Source: Chitinophagaceae bacterium (GTDB lineage: Bacteria > Bacteroidota > Bacteroidia > Chitinophagales > Chitinophagaceae). Taken from it: 13,884 nucleotides of DNA. Numbering within the stretch: position 1 is the first letter of the stretch; each line of letters opens with the position of its first letter. Positions 1 to 7,612 of this stretch are shown here, piece after piece. Below the pieces are notes generated by a model. The model was given only the letters and a program-made list of their open reading frames with translations. It did not search any database and was not told where the DNA came from. The DNA lies in assembly GCA_020853515.1 (NCBI GenBank), contig JADYYU010000128.1, positions 1-13,884 on the forward strand. The letters are read 5' to 3'. The translations under genes were made by a program, and so were the position numbers.

Positions 1-873
1 CGGATGAGCCGGATTATTGACATTTACACCTGGAACCGCATTCGGCACGGGAGGTATCAGATTCTGATAATTTAACTGCACACCACCAAAACCCCAGTTT
101 TGCACACCACCCTGATTGGGCGCTGAATTTAAAAACAAACGTCCACCTGCGTTTACCCAGTTTTGAATCAGGGCGCCGTTCGCGATCATATAATTATTTA
201 ATGCCGTCGCATTGAAGTCACTTCCATCAATAAACACAAATTGAGTACCTGGAGCAAAAATGGTTGCAGGTGCAGGTGCGCCGAAACTTCCCTGTATCCA
301 GTTCCCGACACCGAATACCTGATTCATTTCATTCACGTTACTCGGCGAACCCCATGGAGGCGTATTGGTAAGATAGTATTTTAAACCCGGCACCACACCC
401 ACGGCAGCACCCTGTACAACAGCAGTCAGCGTATCAACACAGTTACCAGTGGTCTGCACTATGGTTACCTGCGGAGAAGGATTGATCGTAATATTTGCGC
501 CATTGTCACTACCAATAATGAATGGTGAATTACTGATTACACGAATACGATAACCGGTACCATAAGGTGTATTACAGGGAATGACGCAGGGTATTGTGCC
601 ATTGGGCGCAACACTCGCCACATTGCCAATATTCGTTGCACCTGCAAAATTGCCTGCCGCATTGGACAACTGTACTAAAAAAATATTGCCTGGATTAAAG
701 ACTGCTCCGGCTGAAGTATAGCTGACATTTACAGAATTGCAGGAACAAAATGTGGCTGCCAAAGGCGATGTAGCAATGGTCTGCGCTTTAGTGTCACTAT
801 ACTTTAATATAGAAATTAAAGTAAAAACAGCCATCCATAATACACTCTTAAAACTAGTTGTAACACTTTTCAT
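1..873 (-). CDS. Secreted cell-surface protein, N-terminal part only (runs off left edge)
   Basis: An open frame without stops runs from an ATG at 873 to base 1, giving 291 residues; the C-terminus lies outside the window. Residues 1-31 look like a signal peptide (Lys2, hydrophobic core about 11-23, likely cut near Ala30-Gln31). Residues about 32-131 form a beta-sandwich-like, Cys-containing segment ending in 'SDNGANITI', a motif I know from many Bacteroidota surface proteins. Residues about 163-265 contain 'FVFIDGSDF', 'NWVNAGGRLFLNSAPN' and a Gly-rich stretch, resembling a Rossmann-like amidotransferase or ThuA-type fold without an obvious catalytic Cys. The missing C-terminus could carry a type IX secretion sorting domain, but this is inference. 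It lies on the same strand as the respiratory operon but 229 bases downstream of ctaB, so it is probably a separate unit. No enzymatic function can be assigned. Confidence 0.8.
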   Translation of the reverse strand, partial: MKSVTTSFKSVLWMAVFTLISILKYSDTKAQTIATSPLAATFCSCNSVNVSYTSAGAVFNPGNIFLVQLSNAAGNFAGATNIGNVASVAPNGTIPCVIPCNTPYGTGYRIRVISNSPFIIGSDNGANITINPSPQVTIVQTTGNCVDTLTAVVQGAAVGVVPGLKYYLTNTPPWGSPSNVNEMNQVFGVGNWIQGSFGAPAPATIFAPGTQFVFIDGSDFNATALNNYMIANGALIQNWVNAGGRLFLNSAPNQGGVQNWGFGGVQLNYQNLIPPVPNAVPGVNVNNPAHP

Positions 874-1102
874 AGGTATGTTAAAAATTTATCAATAAAG
901 GTAAATATTATTTTTAAACAAAAAATATTTTTCTTAAAAAAATACGAAAAATCTGTCATAGAATTGTAAAAAAATATTCAGATGAATGACATGAATTCGT
1001 CGTCGAACAGAACTAATTAACAGATCAGTTATAAAGGAAGGCACAGTTCATGGAAATCAAAAACAGCTAGTAAATATCAAGCTTGTCAAGCAGGTTTTAC
1101 CA
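874..1102. other. AT-rich intergenic region between ctaB and the secreted-protein gene
   Basis: These 229 bases hold no convincing gene. The part nearest the secreted-protein gene (about 890-990) is extremely AT-rich with long A and T runs. I see no GC-rich hairpin followed by a T tract that would be a confident terminator for the ctaB end. A promoter for the gene starting at 873 is expected here, but only a weak TAnnTTTG-like match (TACCTTTA on the minus strand, 896-903) is visible. Confidence 0.6.
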
Positions 1103-1978
1103 TTATAGATACTTGTCGATCAACATGGTAATCAAAACAACGGGAAGGTAAACAAAAGAAGAAAACATGACCTTTCTGGCCTGTAAATCATCATTGTCGC
1201 GTAAAAAATGATAGGAGTTGTACAACATCCAGCAGGCTGCAGCCATCAAGCCGGCTACGGTAATATAACCACCCAGGCCAGCCATCAGCGGCAACATACT
1301 GAGCGGAATCAGCACAGCACTGTATAAAACACACTGAAAAGCTGTAAAGTAGCCGATCTTATCTGTACGTGGAAGCATTTTCATACCAGCTTTTGTATAA
1401 TCTTCGTGAGCGATCCAGGCTATAGACCAGAAATGCGGGAATTGCCAGAAGAATTGTATGATAAACAAGGTCCATGCTGCCAGACTACCGATATGATTTG
1501 TGGCAGCCGCCCAACCTATCAGACATGGCAGGGAACCAGGTATCGCGCCAACCAATACGGAAATAGAAGATACTTTTTTTAAAGGCGTGTACACTGCTAC
1601 ATACAGAATATAACTTAAAACCGAAAGCAAGGCGCTGAGCGCATTAAAAAAATAATACAAAATTGAAATGCCGGCAATGAGTGTAACAGCCACGAAGATG
1701 ACTGCTTCGAAACCGCTCATACGCATATCCGGTAGGGGCCGGTTCATGGTACGCTTCATCACCTTGTCCGACTTTATTTCAAGCAGTTCATTCGATGCAT
1801 TCGCGGCCGCAGTCACTAATAGTCCGCCCAGAAATAGCAACACCACATTATTGAATGTAACCTTCAGATCAGGTACAATCATGTAGCCAACCACGCTGGA
1901 AAATACAACCAGCATACTCAAATTCAGTTTCATCAACTGTTGATAATCCTTCAATTTTTGCATTATCAACGATGGCAT
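1103..1978 (-). CDS. ctaB: Protohaem IX farnesyltransferase (haem O synthase)
   Basis: This 291-residue UbiA-family prenyltransferase attaches a farnesyl group to haem B to make haem O, the precursor of haem A needed by the oxidase encoded just upstream. The sequence is strongly hydrophobic with about eight or nine membrane segments. The first prenyl-diphosphate site appears as N63-x3-E67-x3-D71 followed by 'MKRTMNRPLP' (74-83); the usual N-x3-D-x3-D has Glu in place of the first Asp, a conservative change I believe is common in this phylum. The second region 'FPHFWSIAWIAHEDYTKAG' (180-198) is typical of CtaB/CyoE, not of other UbiA enzymes. It begins 48 bases after coxA and is probably cotranscribed. 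Met6 (1963) is a possible alternative start; neither has a clear ribosome binding site. The partner haem A synthase (CtaA) is not in this window. Confidence 0.95.
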   Translation of the reverse strand: MPSLIMQKLKDYQQLMKLNLSMLVVFSSVVGYMIVPDLKVTFNNVVLLFLGGLLVTAAANASNELLEIKSDKVMKRTMNRPLPDMRMSGFEAVIFVAVTLIAGISILYYFFNALSALLSVLSYILYVAVYTPLKKVSSISVLVGAIPGSLPCLIGWAAATNHIGSLAAWTLFIIQFFWQFPHFWSIAWIAHEDYTKAGMKMLPRTDKIGYFTAFQCVLYSAVLIPLSMLPLMAGLGGYITVAGLMAAACWMLYNSYHFLRDNDDLQARKVMFSSFVYLPVVLITMLIDKYL

Positions 1979-2026
1979 ACTTATGAGTGATTGTATAATG
2001 GTGGTGGAGTTGAGGAATGAAAAAAT

Positions 2027-3865
2027 CTAGTGATGATCGTCAGCCTCGCCTTCACGCAAAGGAACGTTTTGCGGAATGTAATCACCGCCTTCGCCATTGT
2101 CTTTGTAATCGTAAGCCCAGCGGTAAACTTCCGGAATCGGACCGTCCCAGTTACCATGACCAGGCAAAATAGGTGTTGTCCATTCCAGTGAGTTTGCTTT
2201 CCACGGATTGGGGTCAGTAACTTTTCTGCCCTTCCACACACTTACAAAGTAATTGAATACGAACAATAACTGTGCAAAGAATACAATTATCGCAGCAATA
2301 GAGATCATTTGATTTAACTCCCCAAATTGTTTGAAGGATTCCCAGTTCGTGTATTCATAGTAACGGCGAGGCATCCCCGAAACTCCTTCATAGTGCATTG
2401 GCCAAAAGATCACATACGCACCTATGAAAGTCAGAAAGAAGTGAATATAACCCAGGGTATTATTCATAAAACGGCCGTACATTTTCGGAAACCAATGATA
2501 AACGCCCGCAAACATCCCAAAGAATGCTGAGATACCCATTACAATATGGAAGTGAGCAACCACAAAATAAGTATCATGCAGGTGAATGTCGAGGGCAGAG
2601 TTACCTAAGAACAGTCCGGTTAAACCACCAGAAATAAATAAGGAAACAAATCCAATGGCAAACATCATTGCAGGTGTAAATCGAATATTGCCGCGGAAAA
2701 TGGTCGTTAACCAGTTAAATACCTTTACAGCAGATGGAATTGCGATCAACAGTGTTAAGAGTACGAATACTCCCCCCAGAAAAGGACTCATACCGGTAAC
2801 AAACATATGGTGTGCCCACACGAGGAAGGCCAGCACGGTAATACCGATGAGTGACAAGATCATTGCAAAATACCCGAATATCGGTTTGCGTGAATGGGTA
2901 GACAAAACTTCTGATGCGATACCCATGGCAGGCAACATGATGATATAAACCTCCGGATGACCCAGAAACCGGAATAAATGCTGATACAGAATAGCCGAGC
3001 CACCAACATTTGGCAACGCTTTACCTGCAATAAATATTTCTGAAAGATAAAAGCTGGTACCTGCATGACGATCAAATAAAAGCAATACCGCTGCAGACAA
3101 AAGAACAGGAAATGATAATACGCCTAATACTGCAGTAAATAGAAATGCCCAGATTGTTAATGGCATACGGGTCATGCTCATACCCTTAGTACGCATATTG
3201 AGTACAGTAACGATATAATTCAGTCCACCCAGCAGTGAAGATACCACAAACAAGGCCATACTTACCAACCAAAGATCCATTCCTAATCCCGAACCGATAG
3301 ACGCCTCCTTGAGCGCACTTAAAGGTGGATAGGTCGTCCATCCGCCTGATGCCGGACCAGTAGTTACAAAGAGTGATGAAAACATAATCACGCTTGCAAT
3401 CGCAAAAAACCAGAAACTCAGCATATTCAGAAAGGGGGATGCCATATCTCTGGCACCTATCTGCAGCGGTATCAGAAAATTACTGAAAGTACCACTCAGA
3501 CCAGCGGTCAATACAAAAAATACCAGTACTGTACCATGAATCGTTACCAGCCCATAATACATTTCCGGATCCAGTTTGCCGCCTCTTGCCCATTCGCCCA
3601 AAAAGTTTGACAAAATAGCGAAGGTTTTATCAGGAAAACCTAACTGTAAGCGAAAAAATACAGACATTAAGCCACCGGCGATGGCCCAAAACATACCCAT
3701 CACCAGAAACTGGCGCGATATGATTTTGTGATCCATACTAAATACATATTTAGTAAAAAAGTGCTGCTTATGCTCGTGATGAGCATGTTCATGATGTTCA
3801 TGTGCATCGTGCGCATGTGAATCATGATGATGTATCTCGTGTTGTGTAGTTGCTTCGTTACTCAT
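2027..3865 (-). CDS. coxA: Cytochrome c oxidase subunit I (aa3 type, A-family haem-copper oxidase)
   Basis: The catalytic subunit reduces O2 to water and pumps protons. The 612 residues carry about 12 membrane helices. Ligands are visible: H110 and H440 for haem a, H438 for haem a3, and H303, H352, H353 for CuB. Y307 in 'GHPEVY' is the Tyr cross-linked to CuB histidine in the family. E305 and D140 mark the D channel and K381 (with S378) the K channel, so it is an A-family enzyme. The Arg pair R500-R501 near the haem propionates is present. Two features are odd. First, residues 1-35 contain 14 histidines. Second, R299 stands where A-family enzymes normally have Trp (W272 in Paracoccus), four residues before H303. 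The gene follows coxB by 13 bases. The C-terminal tail from about 548 is hydrophilic and cytoplasmic by inference. Confidence 0.97.
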   Translation of the reverse strand: MSNEATTQHEIHHHDSHAHDAHEHHEHAHHEHKQHFFTKYVFSMDHKIISRQFLVMGMFWAIAGGLMSVFFRLQLGFPDKTFAILSNFLGEWARGGKLDPEMYYGLVTIHGTVLVFFVLTAGLSGTFSNFLIPLQIGARDMASPFLNMLSFWFFAIASVIMFSSLFVTTGPASGGWTTYPPLSALKEASIGSGLGMDLWLVSMALFVVSSLLGGLNYIVTVLNMRTKGMSMTRMPLTIWAFLFTAVLGVLSFPVLLSAAVLLLFDRHAGTSFYLSEIFIAGKALPNVGGSAILYQHLFRFLGHPEVYIIMLPAMGIASEVLSTHSRKPIFGYFAMILSLIGITVLAFLVWAHHMFVTGMSPFLGGVFVLLTLLIAIPSAVKVFNWLTTIFRGNIRFTPAMMFAIGFVSLFISGGLTGLFLGNSALDIHLHDTYFVVAHFHIVMGISAFFGMFAGVYHWFPKMYGRFMNNTLGYIHFFLTFIGAYVIFWPMHYEGVSGMPRRYYEYTNWESFKQFGELNQMISIAAIIVFFAQLLFVFNYFVSVWKGRKVTDPNPWKANSLEWTTPILPGHGNWDGPIPEVYRWAYDYKDNGEGGDYIPQNVPLREGEADDHH

Positions 3866-3878
3866 TATAATAAAATCT

Positions 3879-4952
3879 TTATTTGATATTCATTGTTATA
3901 CTCTTAGCAGAATCTGCTTTCGGACCCTCCGCCTTTGGTGCATCTGCAGCCGGTGTTTCAACTTTTGGTGCTTCAGGCTGATGATTCTGCGCATAATAGG
4001 ACTGCTGTTTGGCCAGCCAGGCATCATGCTCTTCCTGCGTTTCTACAACAATTACGGCACGCATAGAATAGTGACCTTTACCGCACATCTGATCGCATGA
4101 TAATTCATAGACAAACTTTTCATTGCCCGTAATTTTCTTCATCTCCTCGGTGGTGATTATCGGGGTAAACCACAGGCGGCTGGTAATACCCGGTACCGCA
4201 TCCATTTTTAACCTGAAATGAGACAAGCCCACATCATGTATTACGTCCCTTGAACCGATCAGCAGCTCCACCGGTTTGCCCTTTACCAATCGCAATTCTC
4301 CGTTTGGCACAATAATATCATCCATATTTTTGGGGTCTTTCCAGTCCAATCCCAGAATATTGTCCTTATCGTTTATATTCGTAAAATATCTTTTACCTAA
4401 CACACCGTCAGGCCCCGGGTAACGGGAAATCCAGTTGAATTGCTTACCAATAATCTCAATTTGCATCGATCCCTTTGGCGCTTCAGAAGTCATGGTAAAC
4501 CATGCCTTCAGACCAATAGCCACCAACACTGCCATTGCAATCGCCGGGATGGTTGTCCATACCAGTTCGAGTTTGGTACTATGAGCGAAATGAAATGGCA
4601 CCTTTTCGCCTTTTCTTTGATATTTGAAGGCAAACCAGAATAACAATATCTGACATAATACAAATACAGCACCGGTTACAGCCAACGTTACCAAAAACAT
4701 GAAATCGTATTGCTTACCATGGTCTGAAGCTGCTTCAGGGGCCATTAAAGGCATCATATAACGATGACATGCGTAAATGCCTGCAAAAAAAGAAACCATT
4801 AATACTAACATTGAATATGCCAATAACTTATTCCTCTTTTTGTCAAAAATTTCTTCTCCTTGTATGCGGGCCACCATTTCGCTTGAGCGCGCCACCTGGT
4901 AGAGCACTACGAAAATCAAAGCCACCAACGCTACTAACAATAATCCTGACAT
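3879..4952 (-). CDS. coxB: Cytochrome c oxidase subunit II (CuA subunit) with extended N-terminus
   Basis: CoxB accepts electrons from cytochrome c, or directly from ACIII, at the binuclear CuA centre and passes them to haem a. The CuA ligands are all present in 'DVIH' (H239) and in C286-x3-C290-x3-H294-x2-M297; the residue between the cysteines that supplies a backbone carbonyl is Gln288, where Glu is usual. The 357-residue protein has four hydrophobic segments (about 4-21, 44-66, 84-109, 129-151) ahead of the soluble domain, where a classic CoxB has two. The last 30 residues are rich in Ala, Pro, Lys and Glu and are probably disordered. Charged residues after the first segment suggest an outside-facing N-terminus. 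It starts 22 bases after actF and precedes coxA by 13 bases, a spacing typical of one transcript coupling ACIII and the oxidase. Confidence 0.95.
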   Translation of the reverse strand: MSGLLLVALVALIFVVLYQVARSSEMVARIQGEEIFDKKRNKLLAYSMLVLMVSFFAGIYACHRYMMPLMAPEAASDHGKQYDFMFLVTLAVTGAVFVLCQILLFWFAFKYQRKGEKVPFHFAHSTKLELVWTTIPAIAMAVLVAIGLKAWFTMTSEAPKGSMQIEIIGKQFNWISRYPGPDGVLGKRYFTNINDKDNILGLDWKDPKNMDDIIVPNGELRLVKGKPVELLIGSRDVIHDVGLSHFRLKMDAVPGITSRLWFTPIITTEEMKKITGNEKFVYELSCDQMCGKGHYSMRAVIVVETQEEHDAWLAKQQSYYAQNHQPEAPKVETPAADAPKAEGPKADSAKSITMNIK

Positions 4953-4974
4953 ATAAATTTCTTTTTAATTAATT

Positions 4975-6207
4975 TTAGCTAATATGAATAATTGTTTCTT
5001 TTAATAATGGGTTGTTTTGAGGTACCAGAGGCGCAGTCGTTAACTTATTGCCTACCAGGTACATTACCAAACCAACAAAACCACATACTATTCCAAACTC
5101 AAACCATCCCAGTTTCCAATGTTCCTGCACTGTTGCAGGCATCACCATTTGGTAAAAATCTATCCAGTGACCCACCAATATGATTATCGCAACCAAAGTT
5201 ACCACAAAATAATTTCTTTTGTTGGGTCGGGGCATCAGAATCAAAATAGGACAAACAAAATTCAGGATAATATTTAACCAGTAAAAAATTCTGTATGGTC
5301 CATGCATCCTGGTTTGGAAGTAGATCGTTTCTTCAGGGATATTCGCATACCAGATCAGCATAAATTGCGAAAACCACAGGTAGGTCCAGAAGATGCTGAA
5401 AGCAAACATAAACTTACCAAGATCGTGAATATGCTCATTTGAAACAATTTCAAGGTAGCCATGACGTTTAACATATAAAACCCACAACATGATCATACTC
5501 ATACCACTTACGAATGAACTGGCGAATGTGTACCAGCTAAACATGGTAGAAAACCAATGAGAGTCAAGACTCATGATCCAAAGCCATGGAATTGTGGAGG
5601 CCAGAGACAGCGCGAAAACAAAGATGAAACCAGCGGATACATTAAAATTTTGCCAGTAAGTTTTGGTTGTTCCCTTTGGTTCACTGTCCTGACGAATCGA
5701 TAATTGTCTGATTTTGATGCCAAACCAGCTCCAAAGTACTAACACCAGAATGGTCCAAACTGTAAAAAATGGTTTTGAAAGGAAAAAATTCTTGAGGGAA
5801 TTTAATGAATTATGGGGATTATAGCCATCCTTCAACCAGGCATAAATATGAAAATTGTCTGTCCACACCAAGGTTAACAGGATAATGCCGGTAATGATTG
5901 CAAAAACCCAAACCACGCTTCCGATGGCCTCGGGAATTCTTCTGAAAGCAACGATCCAACCGCCCTGTGCCAATGAAACACCACTCAGAATAAAAACACT
6001 TGCCAATGCGATCAGCAAAAAGAAAATACTATTTTGCAATAACACTGCCCAGAATCTGTTCTGGTCAAGCTGACGCATCGGCTCAACCGGATCTTTTGAA
6101 AACAGCAAAAATATAACACCGGCTATTAAAGTAATGACACCAATACCCAATAATACCATACTGGTGGTTTTTAGCTTCGCTGGTACTTTAAACTCTTGAT
6201 TTAACAT
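4975..6207 (-). CDS. actF: Alternative complex III subunit ActF (membrane protein)
   Basis: ActF is one of two large polytopic membrane subunits of the quinol:cytochrome c oxidoreductase called alternative complex III. In the family it is distantly related to ActC and NrfD/PsrC proteins, and it forms much of the membrane part. The 410 residues contain roughly ten hydrophobic helices, for example about 15-37, 56-82, 96-115, 147-165, 190-212, 222-246, 265-288, 306-325 and 366-387. Stretches such as 'NRFWAVLLQNS' (50-60), 'SLDSHWFSTMFSWYTFASSF' (213-232) and 'FWTYLWFSQFMLIWYANIPE' (273-292) are what I recognise as ActF. No haem or Fe-S motif is present, as expected. It lies between actE (31-base spacer) and coxB (22-base spacer). 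The start at 6207 has no clear Shine-Dalgarno sequence. Confidence 0.93.
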   Translation of the reverse strand: MLNQEFKVPAKLKTTSMVLLGIGVITLIAGVIFLLFSKDPVEPMRQLDQNRFWAVLLQNSIFFLLIALASVFILSGVSLAQGGWIVAFRRIPEAIGSVVWVFAIITGIILLTLVWTDNFHIYAWLKDGYNPHNSLNSLKNFFLSKPFFTVWTILVLVLWSWFGIKIRQLSIRQDSEPKGTTKTYWQNFNVSAGFIFVFALSLASTIPWLWIMSLDSHWFSTMFSWYTFASSFVSGMSMIMLWVLYVKRHGYLEIVSNEHIHDLGKFMFAFSIFWTYLWFSQFMLIWYANIPEETIYFQTRMHGPYRIFYWLNIILNFVCPILILMPRPNKRNYFVVTLVAIIILVGHWIDFYQMVMPATVQEHWKLGWFEFGIVCGFVGLVMYLVGNKLTTAPLVPQNNPLLKETIIHIS

Positions 6208-6238
6208 CTCAAATATTTATTTTATGAATGATCTTTTT

Positions 6239-6907
6239 TTATTTATGTTCTTTAGCTTCTACTTGCTCTGTGGCGGGCTTTGCATCCACTTTTACAGAAT
6301 CCTTCGCAACGGCTGTTCCGCTAAGCATTGTAAAAGGTGATCCGCCATTTTCACTCTGAATTTTTTTGATGTAGGCTACCACCTGCCATCTTTGTTTAGT
6401 ATCTAACTGACTGGCATAGGATCCCATCATATTTTTACCATACACAATCCCGTGATAAATTCTGCCCGGGCTCATAGCCAGATATTTTGCACCGCCTTTT
6501 AGATTTGCCGGCATTGCTGCAAATTTACCACTGCTGTATAAAGGACCATTGCCGTCTAATGCAGTACCGTGACAAACGCCGCAATAGATCATGTATAATC
6601 TTTTACCTTCTTCTACATCGTTTGCATTCAGCGGTATATTGCAGGTATGAGCATCAGCCTGCAGTGTATCAAACTCCATAATATGATCCGGCAAAGCCTG
6701 TTCACGGGCCACCGTGCCACTTACCGGCATTTTATTGTAATGACCGCCTTGTTTGCCGATCTTCAATGTATCATTGTAGTAATCAACAGCCTGCGAATAA
6801 ACCATATCGGGGGCATACACCCGACCGGGTTTTCGGTTGTATTCGCTACACGACATTACCAGTGCTGTAACGGCCACAAAGAGAATATATAATATACTTT
6901 TTTTCAT
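6239..6907 (-). CDS. actE: Alternative complex III subunit ActE (monohaem cytochrome c lipoprotein)
   Basis: ActE is the small periplasmic cytochrome c of ACIII and is held at the membrane by a lipid. Residues 1-19 are a lipoprotein signal (MKK, hydrophobic core, then 'LVMSC') with lipidated Cys20. A single haem motif C109-x2-C112-H113 lies in a class I cytochrome c domain of about residues 97-185; Met160 or Met161 in 'KNMMGSYASQL' is the likely sixth iron ligand, and 'RWQVVAYIKKIQ' (173-184) is the typical closing helix. The 222-residue length is normal. The C-terminal 35 residues are charged and low in complexity. The gene starts only 5 bases after actD, suggesting translational coupling. 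Its role, by family knowledge, is to accept electrons inside the complex and perhaps pass them toward the oxidase. Confidence 0.94.
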   Translation of the reverse strand: MKKSILYILFVAVTALVMSCSEYNRKPGRVYAPDMVYSQAVDYYNDTLKIGKQGGHYNKMPVSGTVAREQALPDHIMEFDTLQADAHTCNIPLNANDVEEGKRLYMIYCGVCHGTALDGNGPLYSSGKFAAMPANLKGGAKYLAMSPGRIYHGIVYGKNMMGSYASQLDTKQRWQVVAYIKKIQSENGGSPFTMLSGTAVAKDSVKVDAKPATEQVEAKEHK

Positions 6908-6912
6908 TTTTA

Positions 6913-7494
6913 TTATGCTAATTGTTGTTGAATTTCGTAATCTTCTTTTTTGTCAAATCTTCCGTACCACCAGTCAGATTCTGCAATCTGAATATTTGTC
7001 TCATCAGCACCGGTCGATTTCAAAAAAGCTTCCGTTTCTGCTGCATTTGTATCGTTTACTTCAATTACCATCACAAATTTATCGTCCGTTTGTCTTGGAT
7101 GAAAGATATGTTTTTTTACACCCGGCATAATCTGATTCAGATAACAAAAGGTTAGTACCATGCCTACCGCTGCAAATAACACCGTTAATTCAAACGTAAT
7201 GGGTATAAAGGCCGGTAACGGGAAGTGCGGCTTACCGCCAAAATTCTGTGGCCAGTCTGTGGTAAAGATCCAGCCCATAAATCCAAGGGCTGTGCTGGTA
7301 CCGGTAATTCCATAAATAAAGCCTGCAATGTGCAAATCACTCTCTTTCTCGCCTAAAGCTTCATCGAGCCCATGCACAGCAAAAGGGGTAAAAACATCAT
7401 GAATTTTATATCCGGCACTCCGAACTTTTTTTACAGCAGGAAACAAAACTGCTTCGTCGTCGTATGCTGCTACTGCAAATTTTTTAATACTCAT
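6913..7494 (-). CDS. actD: Alternative complex III subunit ActD (DUF3341)
   Basis: ActD is a small structural membrane subunit of ACIII with no cofactor. The 193 residues show an N-terminal soluble part (1-55, starting 'KKFAVAAYDDEAVLFPAV'), two membrane helices at about 57-78 and 99-119 joined by an outside loop with 'TTDWPQNFGGKPHFPLPAFI' (78-97), and a C-terminal soluble part ending with 'SDWWYGRF' (173-180). That loop is characteristic of DUF3341/ActD. The two soluble parts look like two halves of a ferredoxin-like fold on the cytoplasmic side. The gene begins 118 bases after actC, the longest spacer within the operon, and ends 5 bases before actE. Confidence 0.93.
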   Translation of the reverse strand: MSIKKFAVAAYDDEAVLFPAVKKVRSAGYKIHDVFTPFAVHGLDEALGEKESDLHIAGFIYGITGTSTALGFMGWIFTTDWPQNFGGKPHFPLPAFIPITFELTVLFAAVGMVLTFCYLNQIMPGVKKHIFHPRQTDDKFVMVIEVNDTNAAETEAFLKSTGADETNIQIAESDWWYGRFDKKEDYEIQQQLA

Positions 7495-7612
7495 ATTTCT
7501 TGTTGTTTCAGGTTTTGAATGTATTCTTTAGTTTTTGGAGGTCTGCTTTTCCGTTCACTCTGTTTTGTTTCGGGAGGCTCACCTCAATAATGGTCTTATT
7601 TCTATATGACAA
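7495..7612 (-). other. 118-base spacer between actC and actD with two open frames
   Basis: This is the longest spacer in the operon and its coding-strand sequence is rich in A. The actC frame stays open for 34 codons after its TAA stop (7612 to a TGA at 7508-7510). A second frame is open for 30 codons from 7583 and ends in a TGA (7491-7493) that overlaps the actD ATG as ATGA. That second frame has no ATG, GTG or TTG in its open part, so it is not a gene as it stands. No promoter box or strong hairpin is seen. Confidence 0.4.

Noticed and set aside
896..903. TACCTTTA on the minus strand as a promoter for the gene at 873
   Set aside because: The last base differs from TAnnTTTG and the nearest upstream TTTG is only about 15 bases away, so the pair does not fit the usual spacing.
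927..952. 7-base inverted repeat (ATTTTTC/GAAAAAT) with T runs, a possible terminator
   Set aside because: The stem is almost pure A/T with a 12-base loop inside a homopolymer-rich stretch; such pairing is expected by chance there.
1766..1792. Glu replacing the first Asp in the CtaB prenyl-diphosphate motif
   Set aside because: A conservative acid-for-acid change, which I believe is common in Bacteroidota CtaB, so it is not evidence of altered function.
4062..4247. Gln in place of the usual Glu between the CuA cysteines of CoxB
   Set aside because: That residue binds copper through its backbone carbonyl, so the side chain can vary; all side-chain ligands are present.
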